Shown: in pieces, positions 1 to 9,072 of the stretch | Layout of the letters: the number at the start of each line of letters is the position of its first letter | Position numbering within the stretch: the stretch's first letter is position 1 | NCBI GenBank assembly: GCA_945875745.1 | Contig: CAMCLJ010000002.1 | Span: 1 to 64,000, forward strand | DNA: 64,000 nucleotides | Source of the DNA: Chlamydia trachomatis | Lineage (GTDB): Bacteria > Chlamydiota > Chlamydiia > Chlamydiales > Rhabdochlamydiaceae | Direction: 5' to 3' | The notes under the pieces: generated by a model | What the model was told of the DNA's origin: nothing | Seen by the model: only the letters and a program-made list of their open reading frames with translations | The model's database searches: none | Position numbers and translations under genes: made by a program

Positions 1-621
1 CATAACACCAATTTTTTCTCGCATTTGGTTAATGAAAATGGCGCATGTATTACTTTTGGATAAGGTAGATGTCAGTTTTCTTAGAGCTTGTGACATCATA
101 CGCGCTTGCAGACCCATAAATGAATCTCCAATTTCCCCTTCTAATTCTGTTCTAGGAACCAGCGCTGCTACTGAGTCTACAATAATTACGTCAACGGCAT
201 TAGATCTTGCTAGCATTTCTGTGATATTTAGTGCATCTTCGCCAGAATCGGGTTGTGAGATCATCAACTCTTCTAAATTTACACCAATTTTTGCTGCGTA
301 ACCAGGATCTAAAGCGTGTTCGGCGTCAATATAAGCTGCAATCCCTCCAGTTTTCTGTACGTTGGCAACGATATGGGTTGCAAGTGTGGATTTTCCGGAA
401 GACTCAGGACCATAAATTTCAATAATCCGACCCTTAGGCACTCCTCCAATCCCCAAAGCCGCATCTAAAGAAATAGCTCCCGTTTTAATCACCTCTATCT
501 CTTTGAAGGATGAGCCTTTTCCTAATGTCATAATTGACCCTTTCCCAAATTGTTTTTCAATTTGAGCAAGAGCTAGCTCTAATGCTTTTTTTTTCGCGTT
601 TATCTCTTCTGTATGATTCAT
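1..621 (-). CDS. recA: RecA recombinase (C-terminal part cut by window edge)
   Basis: Translating the minus strand from the ATG at 621-619 gives 207 residues of a clear RecA N-terminal and core region, still open at base 1. RecA forms ATP-dependent filaments on single-stranded DNA for homologous recombination and repair. Visible hallmarks are the Walker A stretch [11 protein letters not shown] near residue 69, the [10 protein letters not shown] segment, [13 protein letters not shown] (Walker B) and the [10 protein letters not shown] loop at the cut end. A Shine-Dalgarno-like GAGGAAAT lies just before the ATG. It is transcribed away from glk. Identity is certain; only the C-terminal third is missing because of the window boundary. 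Confidence 0.98.
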   Translation of the reverse strand, partial: MNHTEEINAKKKALELALAQIEKQFGKGSIMTLGKGSSFKEIEVIKTGAISLDAALGIGGVPKGRIIEIYGPESSGKSTLATHIVANVQKTGGIAAYIDAEHALDPGYAAKIGVNLEELMISQPDSGEDALNITEMLARSNAVDVIIVDSVAALVPRTELEGEIGDSFMGLQARMMSQALRKLTSTLSKSNTCAIFINQMREKIGVM

Positions 622-793
622 ATTTCCTCTTAGGTTTTTTCTGTTGCCTTCAGTGTATCCTGTAACGACTCTTTTGCGGAATGAAAAATTTCTTCTTCTT
701 TTTTAGTGAGTTCTTTAAAAAATCATTTATTTTTTAATCTAACTAAACAAAAAAAGGATAATTTGGTTCAATGAGCAAAAAGAAGGGGTATAT

Positions 794-1768
794 ATGTTGA
801 TTCTTGCCGGGGATATTGGAGGGACAAAAACAAATCTCTCTTTAATTGATTCCACTAATCCCCAAGATATTCTTTCGATGAAAAAATACTCCAGTCAGGA
901 GTATCCGAATTTAGAAACGATCGTCCAGGAGTTTTTAAAACAGCAGCCCTCTGTAGCTCACGCATGTTTTGGTGTGGCAGGAGCTATTCGTGGTAACGAG
1001 TGTAAAGCCACGAATTTACCATGGCATATTAATGCCAGCAATGTATCTCAGACTTGTAATATTCCTAAGGTCCATCTTTTAAATGATCTAGAAGCGACAG
1101 CTTGGGGCCTTTCTTGCTTACAAAAAGAGGAAATAGTGATTATTAATCCTGGTAAACCAGAGCCCTTAGGTAATATGGCTTTGATTGCGGCAGGGACTGG
1201 CTTGGGTCAAGCTGGTTTTTTTTGGGATGGTCATGAACATTTTCCTTTTGCTTGTGAGGGGGGGCATTGTGATTTTGGTCCGGTAAGTGAAGAACATATT
1301 GAATTATGGCACTATTTAAAGAAAAAGTACGGGCACGTCTCATATGAACGGATTCTTTCAGGACCGGGACTTGTGGAATTATACGATTTTTTAATTCAAA
1401 CGGGCAAAGAAAAAGAAAATCCGCATGTGCGTGAGGTGATGCAGAAAGAAGATCGTTCGAAAATTATTACACAGATGGCAATCAAGCAAGAATGCTCCGT
1501 ATGCATGCGTGCTGTTGAAATGTTTATCTATATCTATGGATTAGAATCAGGAAATTTAGCATTGAAGTTTTTAGCCTATGGCGGCCTTTTTATTGGTGGG
1601 GGAATCGCTCCTAAACTTCTTCCTATTTTTTCTTCGTCCCTTTTTATGGAAGGGTTTATGAATAAAGGACGTTTTTCGGAATTACTGTCGTTGATACCTG
1701 TGAAAATTATTACCAATGAATACACTGCCCTTTTAGGAGCCACTCGATATGCCAGAGAAAAAATCTGA
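794..1768 (+). CDS. glk: Glucokinase (Glk family)
   Basis: A 324-residue cytosolic sugar kinase that phosphorylates glucose to glucose-6-phosphate with ATP. The N-terminus ILAGDIGGTKTNLSLID is the phosphate-binding loop of the ASKHA fold. Further motifs are LLNDLEATAWGL (catalytic Asp region), CEGGHCDFGP (sugar-binding His/Cys region of the non-ROK bacterial glucokinases) and GGGIAPK near the C-terminus. Length matches the family (about 320 residues). The next gene starts inside its last 20 bases, so the two are surely co-transcribed and probably translationally coupled, which suggests that the glucose used comes from the downstream glycosidase. I recall that Chlamydiaceae lack this hexokinase step and import hexose phosphate, so its presence points to an environmental chlamydia. 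Confidence 0.93.
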   Translation: MLILAGDIGGTKTNLSLIDSTNPQDILSMKKYSSQEYPNLETIVQEFLKQQPSVAHACFGVAGAIRGNECKATNLPWHINASNVSQTCNIPKVHLLNDLEATAWGLSCLQKEEIVIINPGKPEPLGNMALIAAGTGLGQAGFFWDGHEHFPFACEGGHCDFGPVSEEHIELWHYLKKKYGHVSYERILSGPGLVELYDFLIQTGKEKENPHVREVMQKEDRSKIITQMAIKQECSVCMRAVEMFIYIYGLESGNLALKFLAYGGLFIGGGIAPKLLPIFSSSLFMEGFMNKGRFSELLSLIPVKIITNEYTALLGATRYAREKI

Positions 1769-4448
1769 TTTTTCGCATGCTGATTTAGAAGAACATAAAA
1801 GACTTTCTGAACATTCAGGAGAAAGTAATACCCCTACTTGGTTAAGGTGGGGTCCTTATGTGGCAGAACGCGCCTGGGGAACCGTTCGAGAAGACTACAG
1901 TCCAAATGGTGATGCTTGGAATTATTTTCCTTTTGACCAAGCAAAATATAAAGCCTATCGATGGGGGGAGGACGCGATTGCTGGTTGGTGTGATCGGTAC
2001 CAACTTTTAGTGTTCGCTCCTGTTTTTTGGAATGGTAAAGATCCTATTTTAAAGGAGAGATTATTCGGTCTTTCTTCTACAGAAGGAAATCACGGTGAAG
2101 ATGTCAAAGAGTATTATTTTCATTTAGATGGCACACCGAGCCATTCTTATATGAAATATTTATATAAATATCCTCAGGCCCGTTTCCCCTACGAACAATT
2201 AAAAGAAAAAAATCAACAACGATCCATTCAAGAAAAAGAATATGAGTTAATGGACACAGGGATCTTTCAGGACAACCGGTATTTTGATATTTTTATCGAA
2301 TACGCCAAGGTGTCCCCAGAAGATGTGATCATCAAAATTCAAGCTTTTAATCGCTTTACTCAGTCAGCTTCTTTACATATTTTACCCCATCTATGGTTTC
2401 GAAATCGCTGGAGTTGGGCAGATCAGAAAATGAATAAACCAGAAATTGTTCGTGGTCCATCGACCTCTCATACTGATTCTTTTCTTGCACAGGATGAAAC
2501 GACTCCTTCCTTAAGTAATCTACCTTTTGTCTACCAGTTAGGTAAACGGTATTTGTATGGTCCTAAAGGGGCTGAGTTGCTTTTCACTGATAATGAAACA
2601 GCACCCATAGAAAAAGGAGCGTATGAAAATCATTATAAAGATGGTTTCCATCAATCAATCATTGAAGGCAAGAAATTAACTGCAGCAGAAAAAGGAACTA
2701 AGGGATGTTTGCATTACCATTTTTCTGAGGTGCCGGCGGGTCAATCTATTACTTTATATTTACGTCTTTCAGATCAGATCCTAAAAGATCCGCTGGAGGG
2801 TGCAGAAGAGTATGTTCAATTACGTAAAAAGGAAGCGGATGATTTTTATGCAACAGTCCATCCCAGCGAGCTATCTGCTGAAGAAAAAATGATTCAAAGG
2901 CAAGCTCTCGCGGATTTATGTTGGAGTAAGCAAATTTATTTGTACGATATTAGTTTGTGGCTTGATGGAGATAATAAAAAATACCCCCCTTCTGTTTCCC
3001 GAATGCATATTCGCAATTATCACTGGAGGCATTTGAATTCGATGAGAATTCTTTCGATGCCGGATAAATGGGAGTATCCTTGGTTTGCCGCTTGGGATCT
3101 GGCGTTTCATTGTGTCACTTGGGCGTTAATAGATATCGATTTTGCAAAAGAGCAGATGTGGCTTTTATTATTTGATCAATTTCAACATCCCAATGGTCAA
3201 ATACCCGCTTATGAATGGGAATTTTCTGATTTAAACCCGCCGATTCAAGCATGGGCAGTGCTAAAAATTTATCAAATGGAAAAAGAAAGAACGGGAAAAA
3301 CCGATCTTGTTTTTTTTGAAAAATGTTTTCATAAGCTTTTAATGAATTTTTCTTGGTGGGTCAATAAAGTCGATAGCTCAGGTAATAATGTTTTTGAAGG
3401 TGGTTTTTTAGGATTGGATAATATTGCCGTATTAGACAGATCAGCGCGCCTACCCCATGGGGCTGTGTTACAGCAATCGGATGGTACCGGTTGGATGGCC
3501 TTTTTTTGTTTAAATTTAATGCGTATGTCAATGGAGCTGTCTTTATCCAACAAGGTATATGAATCGCTTGCTACCAAATTTTTCGAACACTACGTTTATA
3601 TTGCACACGCAATGAAACGAAGAGGGGATCGGGATTATAGTTTATGGAATGAAGAAGATGGATTTTTTTATGATGTTTTGACTTATCCGGACGGTAAGTA
3701 CTCACAGTTTAAAGTACGTTCTTTAGTTGGGATTATTCCTTTATTTGCTGTCGATTTTATCACAGAAGAAGAATTAAAGCAGTATCCCGATTTTCATGAG
3801 AACTTTCATTGGTTTTTGAAAAATCGTCTTGATCTGATTGAAAATAGTGTTATCACTCAATCAGATGGTGGGCGGATGACGTATATTTTAACACCTATGA
3901 ATCAGCATCAACTCAAGAGTATTTTACAGTATATCTGGAATCCAGAAGAGTTTCGCTCTCCTTTTGGTTTACGTAGCTTATCTAAATTTCATGAAAAACA
4001 TCCTTTTGAATTTGAAGGTAAAAGGGTCTCCTTTGAGCCTGCAGAATCGCTCGAAAAAATTAAAGGAGGTAATTCCAATTGGCGAGGACCTATTTGGTTA
4101 CCCACCTCCTATTTATTAATCGAGGCACTGCAAAAGCTGTATGCGGCTTTAAAAGAAGATCTCCATATTCAGTATGGACAGGAAAAACCTGTGAATTTAA
4201 ATGAAATGGCTCTTTCTTTTTCAGATCGATTATTATCGATTTTTAAAGAAAATAAAGAAGGTAGGCGTCCCTTCCATGATGCTTCTTCTGCGTTTGCGAC
4301 CGATCCCTTTTGGAAAGATTATTTACTTTTTAATGAGTATTTCCATGCCGAACAAGGTAAAGGATTAGGAGCATCCCATCAATGTGGCTGGACAGCATTA
4401 ATTGCTAATGTCTTAGATGAAAGGCCTCACATGGATCATCCCAAGTAA
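1749..4448 (+). CDS. GH63-like (MGH1-type) glycoside hydrolase
   Basis: An 899-residue protein with no signal peptide, so probably cytosolic. The C-terminal half resembles the (alpha/alpha)6 barrel of GH63 and mannosylglycerate-hydrolase-like enzymes. WEYPWFAAWDLAFH around residues 440-453 would hold the general acid Asp, and GGNSNWRGPIWLP around residue 772 is the typical GH63 Trp-Arg-Gly-Pro loop. The N-terminal part (ERAWGTVREDYSPNGDAWNYFPFDQAKYKAYRWGED, here split: the motif begins near residue 38) is typical of the large uncharacterised glucosidases annotated in many bacteria. Substrate cannot be read from sequence; alpha-glucosides or glucosylglycerate/mannosylglycerate-type compounds are likely. 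Overlap with glk supports release of glucose for phosphorylation. It meets the convergent NlpC/P60 gene with a 13-base overlap. Confidence 0.85.
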   Translation: MPEKKSDFSHADLEEHKRLSEHSGESNTPTWLRWGPYVAERAWGTVREDYSPNGDAWNYFPFDQAKYKAYRWGEDAIAGWCDRYQLLVFAPVFWNGKDPILKERLFGLSSTEGNHGEDVKEYYFHLDGTPSHSYMKYLYKYPQARFPYEQLKEKNQQRSIQEKEYELMDTGIFQDNRYFDIFIEYAKVSPEDVIIKIQAFNRFTQSASLHILPHLWFRNRWSWADQKMNKPEIVRGPSTSHTDSFLAQDETTPSLSNLPFVYQLGKRYLYGPKGAELLFTDNETAPIEKGAYENHYKDGFHQSIIEGKKLTAAEKGTKGCLHYHFSEVPAGQSITLYLRLSDQILKDPLEGAEEYVQLRKKEADDFYATVHPSELSAEEKMIQRQALADLCWSKQIYLYDISLWLDGDNKKYPPSVSRMHIRNYHWRHLNSMRILSMPDKWEYPWFAAWDLAFHCVTWALIDIDFAKEQMWLLLFDQFQHPNGQIPAYEWEFSDLNPPIQAWAVLKIYQMEKERTGKTDLVFFEKCFHKLLMNFSWWVNKVDSSGNNVFEGGFLGLDNIAVLDRSARLPHGAVLQQSDGTGWMAFFCLNLMRMSMELSLSNKVYESLATKFFEHYVYIAHAMKRRGDRDYSLWNEEDGFFYDVLTYPDGKYSQFKVRSLVGIIPLFAVDFITEEELKQYPDFHENFHWFLKNRLDLIENSVITQSDGGRMTYILTPMNQHQLKSILQYIWNPEEFRSPFGLRSLSKFHEKHPFEFEGKRVSFEPAESLEKIKGGNSNWRGPIWLPTSYLLIEALQKLYAALKEDLHIQYGQEKPVNLNEMALSFSDRLLSIFKENKEGRRPFHDASSAFATDPFWKDYLLFNEYFHAEQGKGLGASHQCGWTALIANVLDERPHMDHPK

Positions 4449-5242
4449 ACAGGCCAACGTCGGATGACATAGCGATTTTCTTCTGGTATATCAGCCTTAG
4501 CATTCCACTCATCCATCGGTTTTTTTTTTAGATCCCGGTGGATATATTCTATTTTCTCTTGTAAGGGTGAAATAATAACGCCCGTACCTCCTAAACTTTC
4601 GATCACAAAGTTGCAATCGATGACAATAATCACATGCCCTTTCCAAATAATTAAATCACCCGGCTGTAAATCCCATTCTTGATAAGGGATATTCGAAATG
4701 GGGACACTCGTTCCAAAATGAATGAGTTCAGAGGTATTGCGAGGTGCTATGCCACCGGTTGCAAAATAAATCAAACCTGAACAGTCAAAACCTTGTAAAG
4801 ACCAGGTATATTGATCCAGAGGATCGAGTTCAGAGAAAGGTAAACTTGGAGGATACCAAGTGAGCATCTTGTCCACACCGTAACAGTTTCCACCCCATAA
4901 ATAGGGCCTTCCCTGCAGACTTTTCATGGTTTCTAAAATAGTCACTAAAGGGGGACATGTTTTTTGTCTGGCAAGTGGTGCAGAGCAATGGAGTGTTAGA
5001 AAACGTATGTCGGTATAAAGAGGCTTTATCGATGGATATTCTTCGTACACAATTTTTGCGATGAATTTTTTTTGGTCAAGAATCTGAAAAATACTTCCCT
5101 GAAAAGCAATCATTTCTAGCTCTTTCAGAAGATTTTGTTGGAGAGGCAAACGATGACCCTGAAAGATACGGTTTAAATCAGGGGATTGAAAAATAGGAGT
5201 GAATTCGTTTGCTGTTGCATATAAGGGATTGGTTTGAGACAT
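4436..5242 (-). CDS. NlpC/P60 family cell-wall hydrolase
   Basis: A 268-residue C40-family cysteine peptidase. The catalytic Cys is in GFDCSG (Cys154) and the catalytic His in WKGHVIIV (His203), preceded by the characteristic QPGDLIIW. About 110 N-terminal residues form a likely SH3b-like targeting domain, and RPYLWGG is the usual entry to the catalytic domain. Such enzymes cut the gamma-D-glutamyl-diaminopimelate bond in peptidoglycan stems or free muropeptides. No obvious signal peptide is visible, which would fit a muropeptide-recycling role in the cytosol or unconventional export. Chlamydiae encode one related protein of this type, as I recall. The gene is alone on the minus strand between two plus-strand units. 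Confidence 0.9.
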   Translation of the reverse strand: MSQTNPLYATANEFTPIFQSPDLNRIFQGHRLPLQQNLLKELEMIAFQGSIFQILDQKKFIAKIVYEEYPSIKPLYTDIRFLTLHCSAPLARQKTCPPLVTILETMKSLQGRPYLWGGNCYGVDKMLTWYPPSLPFSELDPLDQYTWSLQGFDCSGLIYFATGGIAPRNTSELIHFGTSVPISNIPYQEWDLQPGDLIIWKGHVIIVIDCNFVIESLGGTGVIISPLQEKIEYIHRDLKKKPMDEWNAKADIPEENRYVIRRWPVYLG

Positions 5243-5351
5243 TGTTACCTGATTATCATATAAAAAAAGAATATTATCCTGGTTTACAAAAAACTGAAAG
5301 ATCTTTAAAAGATTAGAATAATGTTAATTAGTGAAGGAAATGGAAGAGTTT

Positions 5352-6968
5352 ATGGATCGTATCATCACCCCGATTATCGTTTGTATATTTTTGCTGGTTG
5401 GATGTGTTTCTAATCCGTCTGATCAACGTTCAAAGTCCAATGCACAAGCTTGTTTACGTATTAATATTGGAAATGATCCTGCGACACTTGATCCGAGAAA
5501 ATCTCGTTCTCTTTCTGATCGAACACTTATGAATATGCTATATGAGGGATTGACCAGAATCAATCGTGAAGAAAAAGTTGAACCCGCTCTTTCTCAAGTC
5601 ATAGAGGTTTCAAGTGATTTAATGACGTATACATTTTATCTGCGTCATGCTAATTGGACCAATGGAGAGGTAGTCAAAGCTTCAGACTTTGCTTACTCTT
5701 GGGAGCAAATTTTAGATCCCTCTTTTTCTTCCCCCAACGCATTTCAGCTCTACCCTATTAAAAATGCTAAAGCAATTAAAGAGGGGAAACTCCCCTTTAG
5801 TGCCCTTGGTATTGAAGTGATCGATACATATACTTTAAAGGTGAATCTAGAGCAGCCCACTCCTTATTTTTTAGAAATGACAGCTTTTCCAGCATTTTTT
5901 CCTGTTTGCGAGTCGGCAGACCGTATGAGGGAAAAAACACAGGAGATGGGCGTTAGCACCCCATATTGTGGTCCTTTTTGTTTGCAATCTTGGAAACACA
6001 ACGATTATCTGCAGGTTGTGAAAAATCCCCATTATTGGGATGCGGCGTCAGTTAAGTTACAAGAAATAGCTATGTACATGGTTAAGGAAGAGACTGAAGT
6101 GAGGATGTTTGAAAAAAAACAACTCGATTGGGTGGGTTCCCCCTTATCTAATATTCCAATTGATGCAATTGCAAGTTTTAAAAAAGATAAAGCGTTGCAA
6201 TCTAAATCGATGCTCGGCACCTATTTCTTAAGGTTAAATACAAAAAACGCAATCCTAGAAAATGTTAATATACGCAAAGCTATGGCTATTGCTTTAGATA
6301 GGCAAGCGATGATTCAGCATGTGCTACAGGGAGAGCAAAGTCCAGCCACAGGTCTTGTTCCTATATCTATGGGACTGCAAAGGAATGCTTATTTTCAAGA
6401 TCACGATGTCGAGGAAGCGAAAAGCTTGTTTACTAAAGGACTTGTGGAACTTGGCATCGGGATACAAGATTTACCGAACCTAGTCCTGGTATTTCCAAGT
6501 GGTGAAAAAAATCATGTGCTATCTCAAGCGATACAGCAAGAATGGCTTCGTGTATTGGGTTGGAAGATCAGTATTCAATCTGTAGAAAGGAAGATCTATT
6601 TTGATCGGCTATCTCATCATGATTATGATATTGCTGCAGGTTCTTGGATCGCTGATTTCAATGATCCGATTAATTTTTTAGAAATTTTTAAATATCGATC
6701 GACAAGTACTAATAACACTTTATGGGAAAATACTCGGTACATTTCCATGCTTGATGAATCGTCCGCTCAGAGTGATCCAGAAGCTCGGCGCCTGCTTTTG
6801 GCACAAAGTGAGGATTTGCTCATGAAAGAAATGCCTATTATCCCTATTTTTCATTATAATATGCTTTTTGCAAAACACGATTATTTAAAAGAAATGGTGA
6901 TTTCTTCTATGGGTAATCTGGACTTTAAATGGGCATATTTGGAGAATGCAGAGAAACAAGTTAATTAA
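5352..6968 (+). CDS. oppA: Oligopeptide ABC transporter substrate-binding lipoprotein (OppA-like)
   Basis: Solute-binding protein of family 5 (SBP_bac_5) that captures peptides in the periplasm for an Opp/Dpp-type importer. The chosen start gives MDRIITPIIVCIFLLVGC, a lipoprotein signal with the acylated Cys at residue 18 and a basic n-region; a GTG at 5331 and an ATG at 5340 are in frame and would add an acidic extension. Family marks include NIGNDPATLDPRKS, LYEGLTRI, the TYTFYLRHANWTNGE segment and WIADFNDPINFLEIF near the C-terminus. Length (about 538 residues) is normal. No permease or ATPase genes lie beside it, so it is an orphan binding protein. Two small exported-protein genes follow within 10 bases and may share its transcript. 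Confidence 0.92.
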   Translation: MDRIITPIIVCIFLLVGCVSNPSDQRSKSNAQACLRINIGNDPATLDPRKSRSLSDRTLMNMLYEGLTRINREEKVEPALSQVIEVSSDLMTYTFYLRHANWTNGEVVKASDFAYSWEQILDPSFSSPNAFQLYPIKNAKAIKEGKLPFSALGIEVIDTYTLKVNLEQPTPYFLEMTAFPAFFPVCESADRMREKTQEMGVSTPYCGPFCLQSWKHNDYLQVVKNPHYWDAASVKLQEIAMYMVKEETEVRMFEKKQLDWVGSPLSNIPIDAIASFKKDKALQSKSMLGTYFLRLNTKNAILENVNIRKAMAIALDRQAMIQHVLQGEQSPATGLVPISMGLQRNAYFQDHDVEEAKSLFTKGLVELGIGIQDLPNLVLVFPSGEKNHVLSQAIQQEWLRVLGWKISIQSVERKIYFDRLSHHDYDIAAGSWIADFNDPINFLEIFKYRSTSTNNTLWENTRYISMLDESSAQSDPEARRLLLAQSEDLLMKEMPIIPIFHYNMLFAKHDYLKEMVISSMGNLDFKWAYLENAEKQVN

Positions 6969-6977
6969 AGGAAATCC

Positions 6978-7382
6978 ATGCGGTTTTATCTATTTGTGAT
7001 TTTTTCTGTATTTTGCTTAAATTTACAAGCGGGATCAGTCCGCTTATATAATGACACCGCGCATTCTTTAAAAGCGACTATACGGGGCGCCGATGGATCT
7101 CAATTAGGAGAGGCTGTTGTTGCGCCGCAGGCTTATAATAATTGGACTGAACCGCCTGCCAAGGGCCCTACAGAGCAACCTAAAATCACCCCAAAACAAT
7201 CACAAGTTTCTCGTACCCCATACACAGTGATTTGGTATTGCCCTGATGGTTCTGATTTTTCTATCATTGATAATGTAGCCACTGGATCTTTGATTACAGC
7301 GCTGCATGGAGCAGGTAAAAAAACCTGCACCTCCGCACAGAATCCCCCTTCTTCTAATCCTTCAGATAAGGTAAAACCATGA
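6978..7382 (+). CDS. Small exported protein, paralogue A (unknown function)
   Basis: A 134-residue protein I do not recognise. It begins with a clear Sec signal peptide (MRFYLFVIFSVFCLNLQAGS, cleavage probably after QAG or QA). The mature part has a short beta-rich pattern, SVRLYNDTAHSLKATI, then PYTVIWYCPDGSD and a Cys in the tail, and ends in a Pro/Ser/Lys-rich stretch. Its stop overlaps the ATG of the next gene by 4 bases, and that gene encodes a clear paralogue with the same architecture: signal, SV-L-x-N start, YTVxWYC motif and Cys-Pro-rich tail. Gap to oppA is 9 bases. Two conserved cysteines suggest a periplasmic or secreted disulfide-bonded protein. Function is unknown. Confidence 0.75.
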   Translation: MRFYLFVIFSVFCLNLQAGSVRLYNDTAHSLKATIRGADGSQLGEAVVAPQAYNNWTEPPAKGPTEQPKITPKQSQVSRTPYTVIWYCPDGSDFSIIDNVATGSLITALHGAGKKTCTSAQNPPSSNPSDKVKP

Positions 7383-7774
7383 AATGGATCCTGCTTTTTC
7401 TTTGTTTTTTTTCAAGCGTCCAGGCTTCTGTATTTTTACATAACAATTCCTCCATGCGTTTAAATGCTGTAGTCGTTGCAGCCAACGGAAAAAAAATGGG
7501 AGAAAAAAGTCTTTTGGCCGAAGAGACGGGGTATGTAGAAGATTATCTCGGTCAGTCGGATCCTGTTGGAAAAACACAAACCCCAGAAGGAAATTCTAAT
7601 TACTCTCTTACCCCTTATACAGTATTTTGGTACTGCGATGGTGGTGCATTGTATTCGACTTGTGAAAACATTGGCGCAGGCGCCTTAGCCGCAGCTAATT
7701 TAGGTCAGGGTCCTATGTATTGCCCTAAACCACCATCACCAGAAAATTCTTCTCCATCAACCTCTCCTTATTAG
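7379..7774 (+). CDS. Small exported protein, paralogue B (unknown function)
   Basis: A 131-residue protein with signal peptide MKWILLFLCFFSSVQAS. It aligns along its whole length with the preceding gene product: SVFLHNNSSMRLNAVVVAAN against SVRLYNDTAHSLKATIRGAD, then TPYTVFWYCDGG, an alanine/glycine-rich stretch ending in a Cys-Pro pair, and a Pro/Ser-rich tail. The start ATG overlaps the previous stop (ATGA), so the pair is translationally coupled. It ends 11 bases before the convergent MORN lipoprotein gene. Function is unknown; the pair looks like a local duplication of an exported, disulfide-containing protein. Confidence 0.75.
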   Translation: MKWILLFLCFFSSVQASVFLHNNSSMRLNAVVVAANGKKMGEKSLLAEETGYVEDYLGQSDPVGKTQTPEGNSNYSLTPYTVFWYCDGGALYSTCENIGAGALAAANLGQGPMYCPKPPSPENSSPSTSPY

Positions 7775-7785
7775 CGAGGTTTGTA

Positions 7786-9072
7786 TTAAGAAGAAGGATC
7801 AATAATAGGATTGCCTTTTTCATACTGTGTTTTGATGAGAAATGTCCCGTCAGGACTGTATAAGGTTGCCATTCCATTTCCTCTTTCAATCCTAGAAACA
7901 GCTTTTTTGTCTCCCTTTTTAAAATACGATCCTTTGGTTAGCTTGTTGTTTTCGTATTCTTCCATCAGCATCAGTTCTCCATTTGGATACCAAGCCAGAG
8001 ATACACCATGTTTTTCGTTTTGATGGAATTCTCTTTGACTCTCTAATACCCCATTCTCATACCAAGTTTTCACTTCCCCTTGTAACAGGTCATCGTGCCA
8101 TTTTAAGCTTAGTTTCATCTGTTGCGGGGTGATGTCTTTGGAATCACGTAGGTAATACATAACCTCTAGCCCTTCTTTTTTTCCATCATTTTGATGGTAA
8201 AATCCGGTTTTTATTCCATGAGAATTAAATAGTTCGACAAGACCTTTTGGTTTGCCATTTTGAAATTCTTCTAAAGAATAAAATTTATCTTGTGAAAAAA
8301 ACGGTCTAAAGCCGCTGCCGTCTAAGATGGTAGATTGACAAGCTCCGCAGGGATTATAATAAGAGCCTTCTATGAGTAAATCATTTTCATATCTTTCTTC
8401 ATATTGCATAGACAAGTTAGCGAAGTATCCGATAGCTTTACCATGCCGCTTTGATTCAATAAAAAAAATCGACTCGATGGTATTTCCTCCTTCATCATAT
8501 ACAACGACTTCCCCCTCAATATTATTGTTGAGATAAGGGATGATTTTATGGACTTTGCCATTGTTATGATAGTAGATCGAGGGGTGGTGTAACAACCCTT
8601 TTGCGTATGTGATTTCCGCAATCAGATGTCCCTGACTATCCCAAATAGCATTTTTTCCTTCAAAGACCCAGGTACGTTGAGCACTCTCTTCTAGATCGGC
8701 AAACCCTTCAATAACTTGTAACTCCATCTTTAATTGACCATTACTATGCCATTCCCGGTAAGGACCATGGGCCCTACCATCAACGACATGCAGCGATTGC
8801 CAAATATGTCCATTTGGATGATACGAAGTGAGGATAGAATGGTTTTTGCCTTCCCCACTTTTTCCATATACACGCAGCACTTTTTGAAAGGGCTGTGGCT
8901 CAAGAAAGTTAGTCTGTTGATACTGCTTGATTCTATCTTGAGCACTAATTGTCTCAGTAAAACCATTTCGATCGACTATTTGCATGCTGACGACCGTATT
9001 GCTATCGGGGGATTGCTTTTTACAGTTACAAAATAGTAAAACGCAGGCGATCAAGATTAAAATATTTTTCAT
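7786..9072 (-). CDS. MORN-variant repeat lipoprotein (YwqK-like repeats)
   Basis: A 428-residue protein made largely of about 23-residue MORN_2-type repeats (for example YHPNGHIWQSLHVVDGRAHG, EWHSNGQLKMELQV, WYENGVLESQREFHQNEKHG, WYPNGELMLMEEYENNKLTKG). The N-terminus MKNILILIACVLLFCNC is a lipoprotein signal with a lipobox-like LFCNC, so the protein is probably anchored to a membrane facing the periplasm or surface. Repeats of this family are widespread in bacteria under the label 'toxin-antitoxin YwqK antitoxin' but no toxin is visible here. The gene starts inside the end of the GspM-like gene (4-base overlap), making it the third gene of that operon. A much longer MORN_2 protein lies at 52.3-54.9 kb. 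Confidence 0.85.
   Translation of the reverse strand: MKNILILIACVLLFCNCKKQSPDSNTVVSMQIVDRNGFTETISAQDRIKQYQQTNFLEPQPFQKVLRVYGKSGEGKNHSILTSYHPNGHIWQSLHVVDGRAHGPYREWHSNGQLKMELQVIEGFADLEESAQRTWVFEGKNAIWDSQGHLIAEITYAKGLLHHPSIYYHNNGKVHKIIPYLNNNIEGEVVVYDEGGNTIESIFFIESKRHGKAIGYFANLSMQYEERYENDLLIEGSYYNPCGACQSTILDGSGFRPFFSQDKFYSLEEFQNGKPKGLVELFNSHGIKTGFYHQNDGKKEGLEVMYYLRDSKDITPQQMKLSLKWHDDLLQGEVKTWYENGVLESQREFHQNEKHGVSLAWYPNGELMLMEEYENNKLTKGSYFKKGDKKAVSRIERGNGMATLYSPDGTFLIKTQYEKGNPIIDPSS

Noticed and set aside
622-720. Startless coding-like stretch on the minus strand just upstream of recA (contains [20 protein letters not shown])
   Set aside because: About 30 codons, no start codon, stop directly before it; may be a remnant of an older gene but too short to call.
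7786-9072. MORN/YwqK repeat protein considered as an antitoxin
   Set aside because: The name comes from automated family labels; no toxin gene is adjacent and the product is a lipoprotein.
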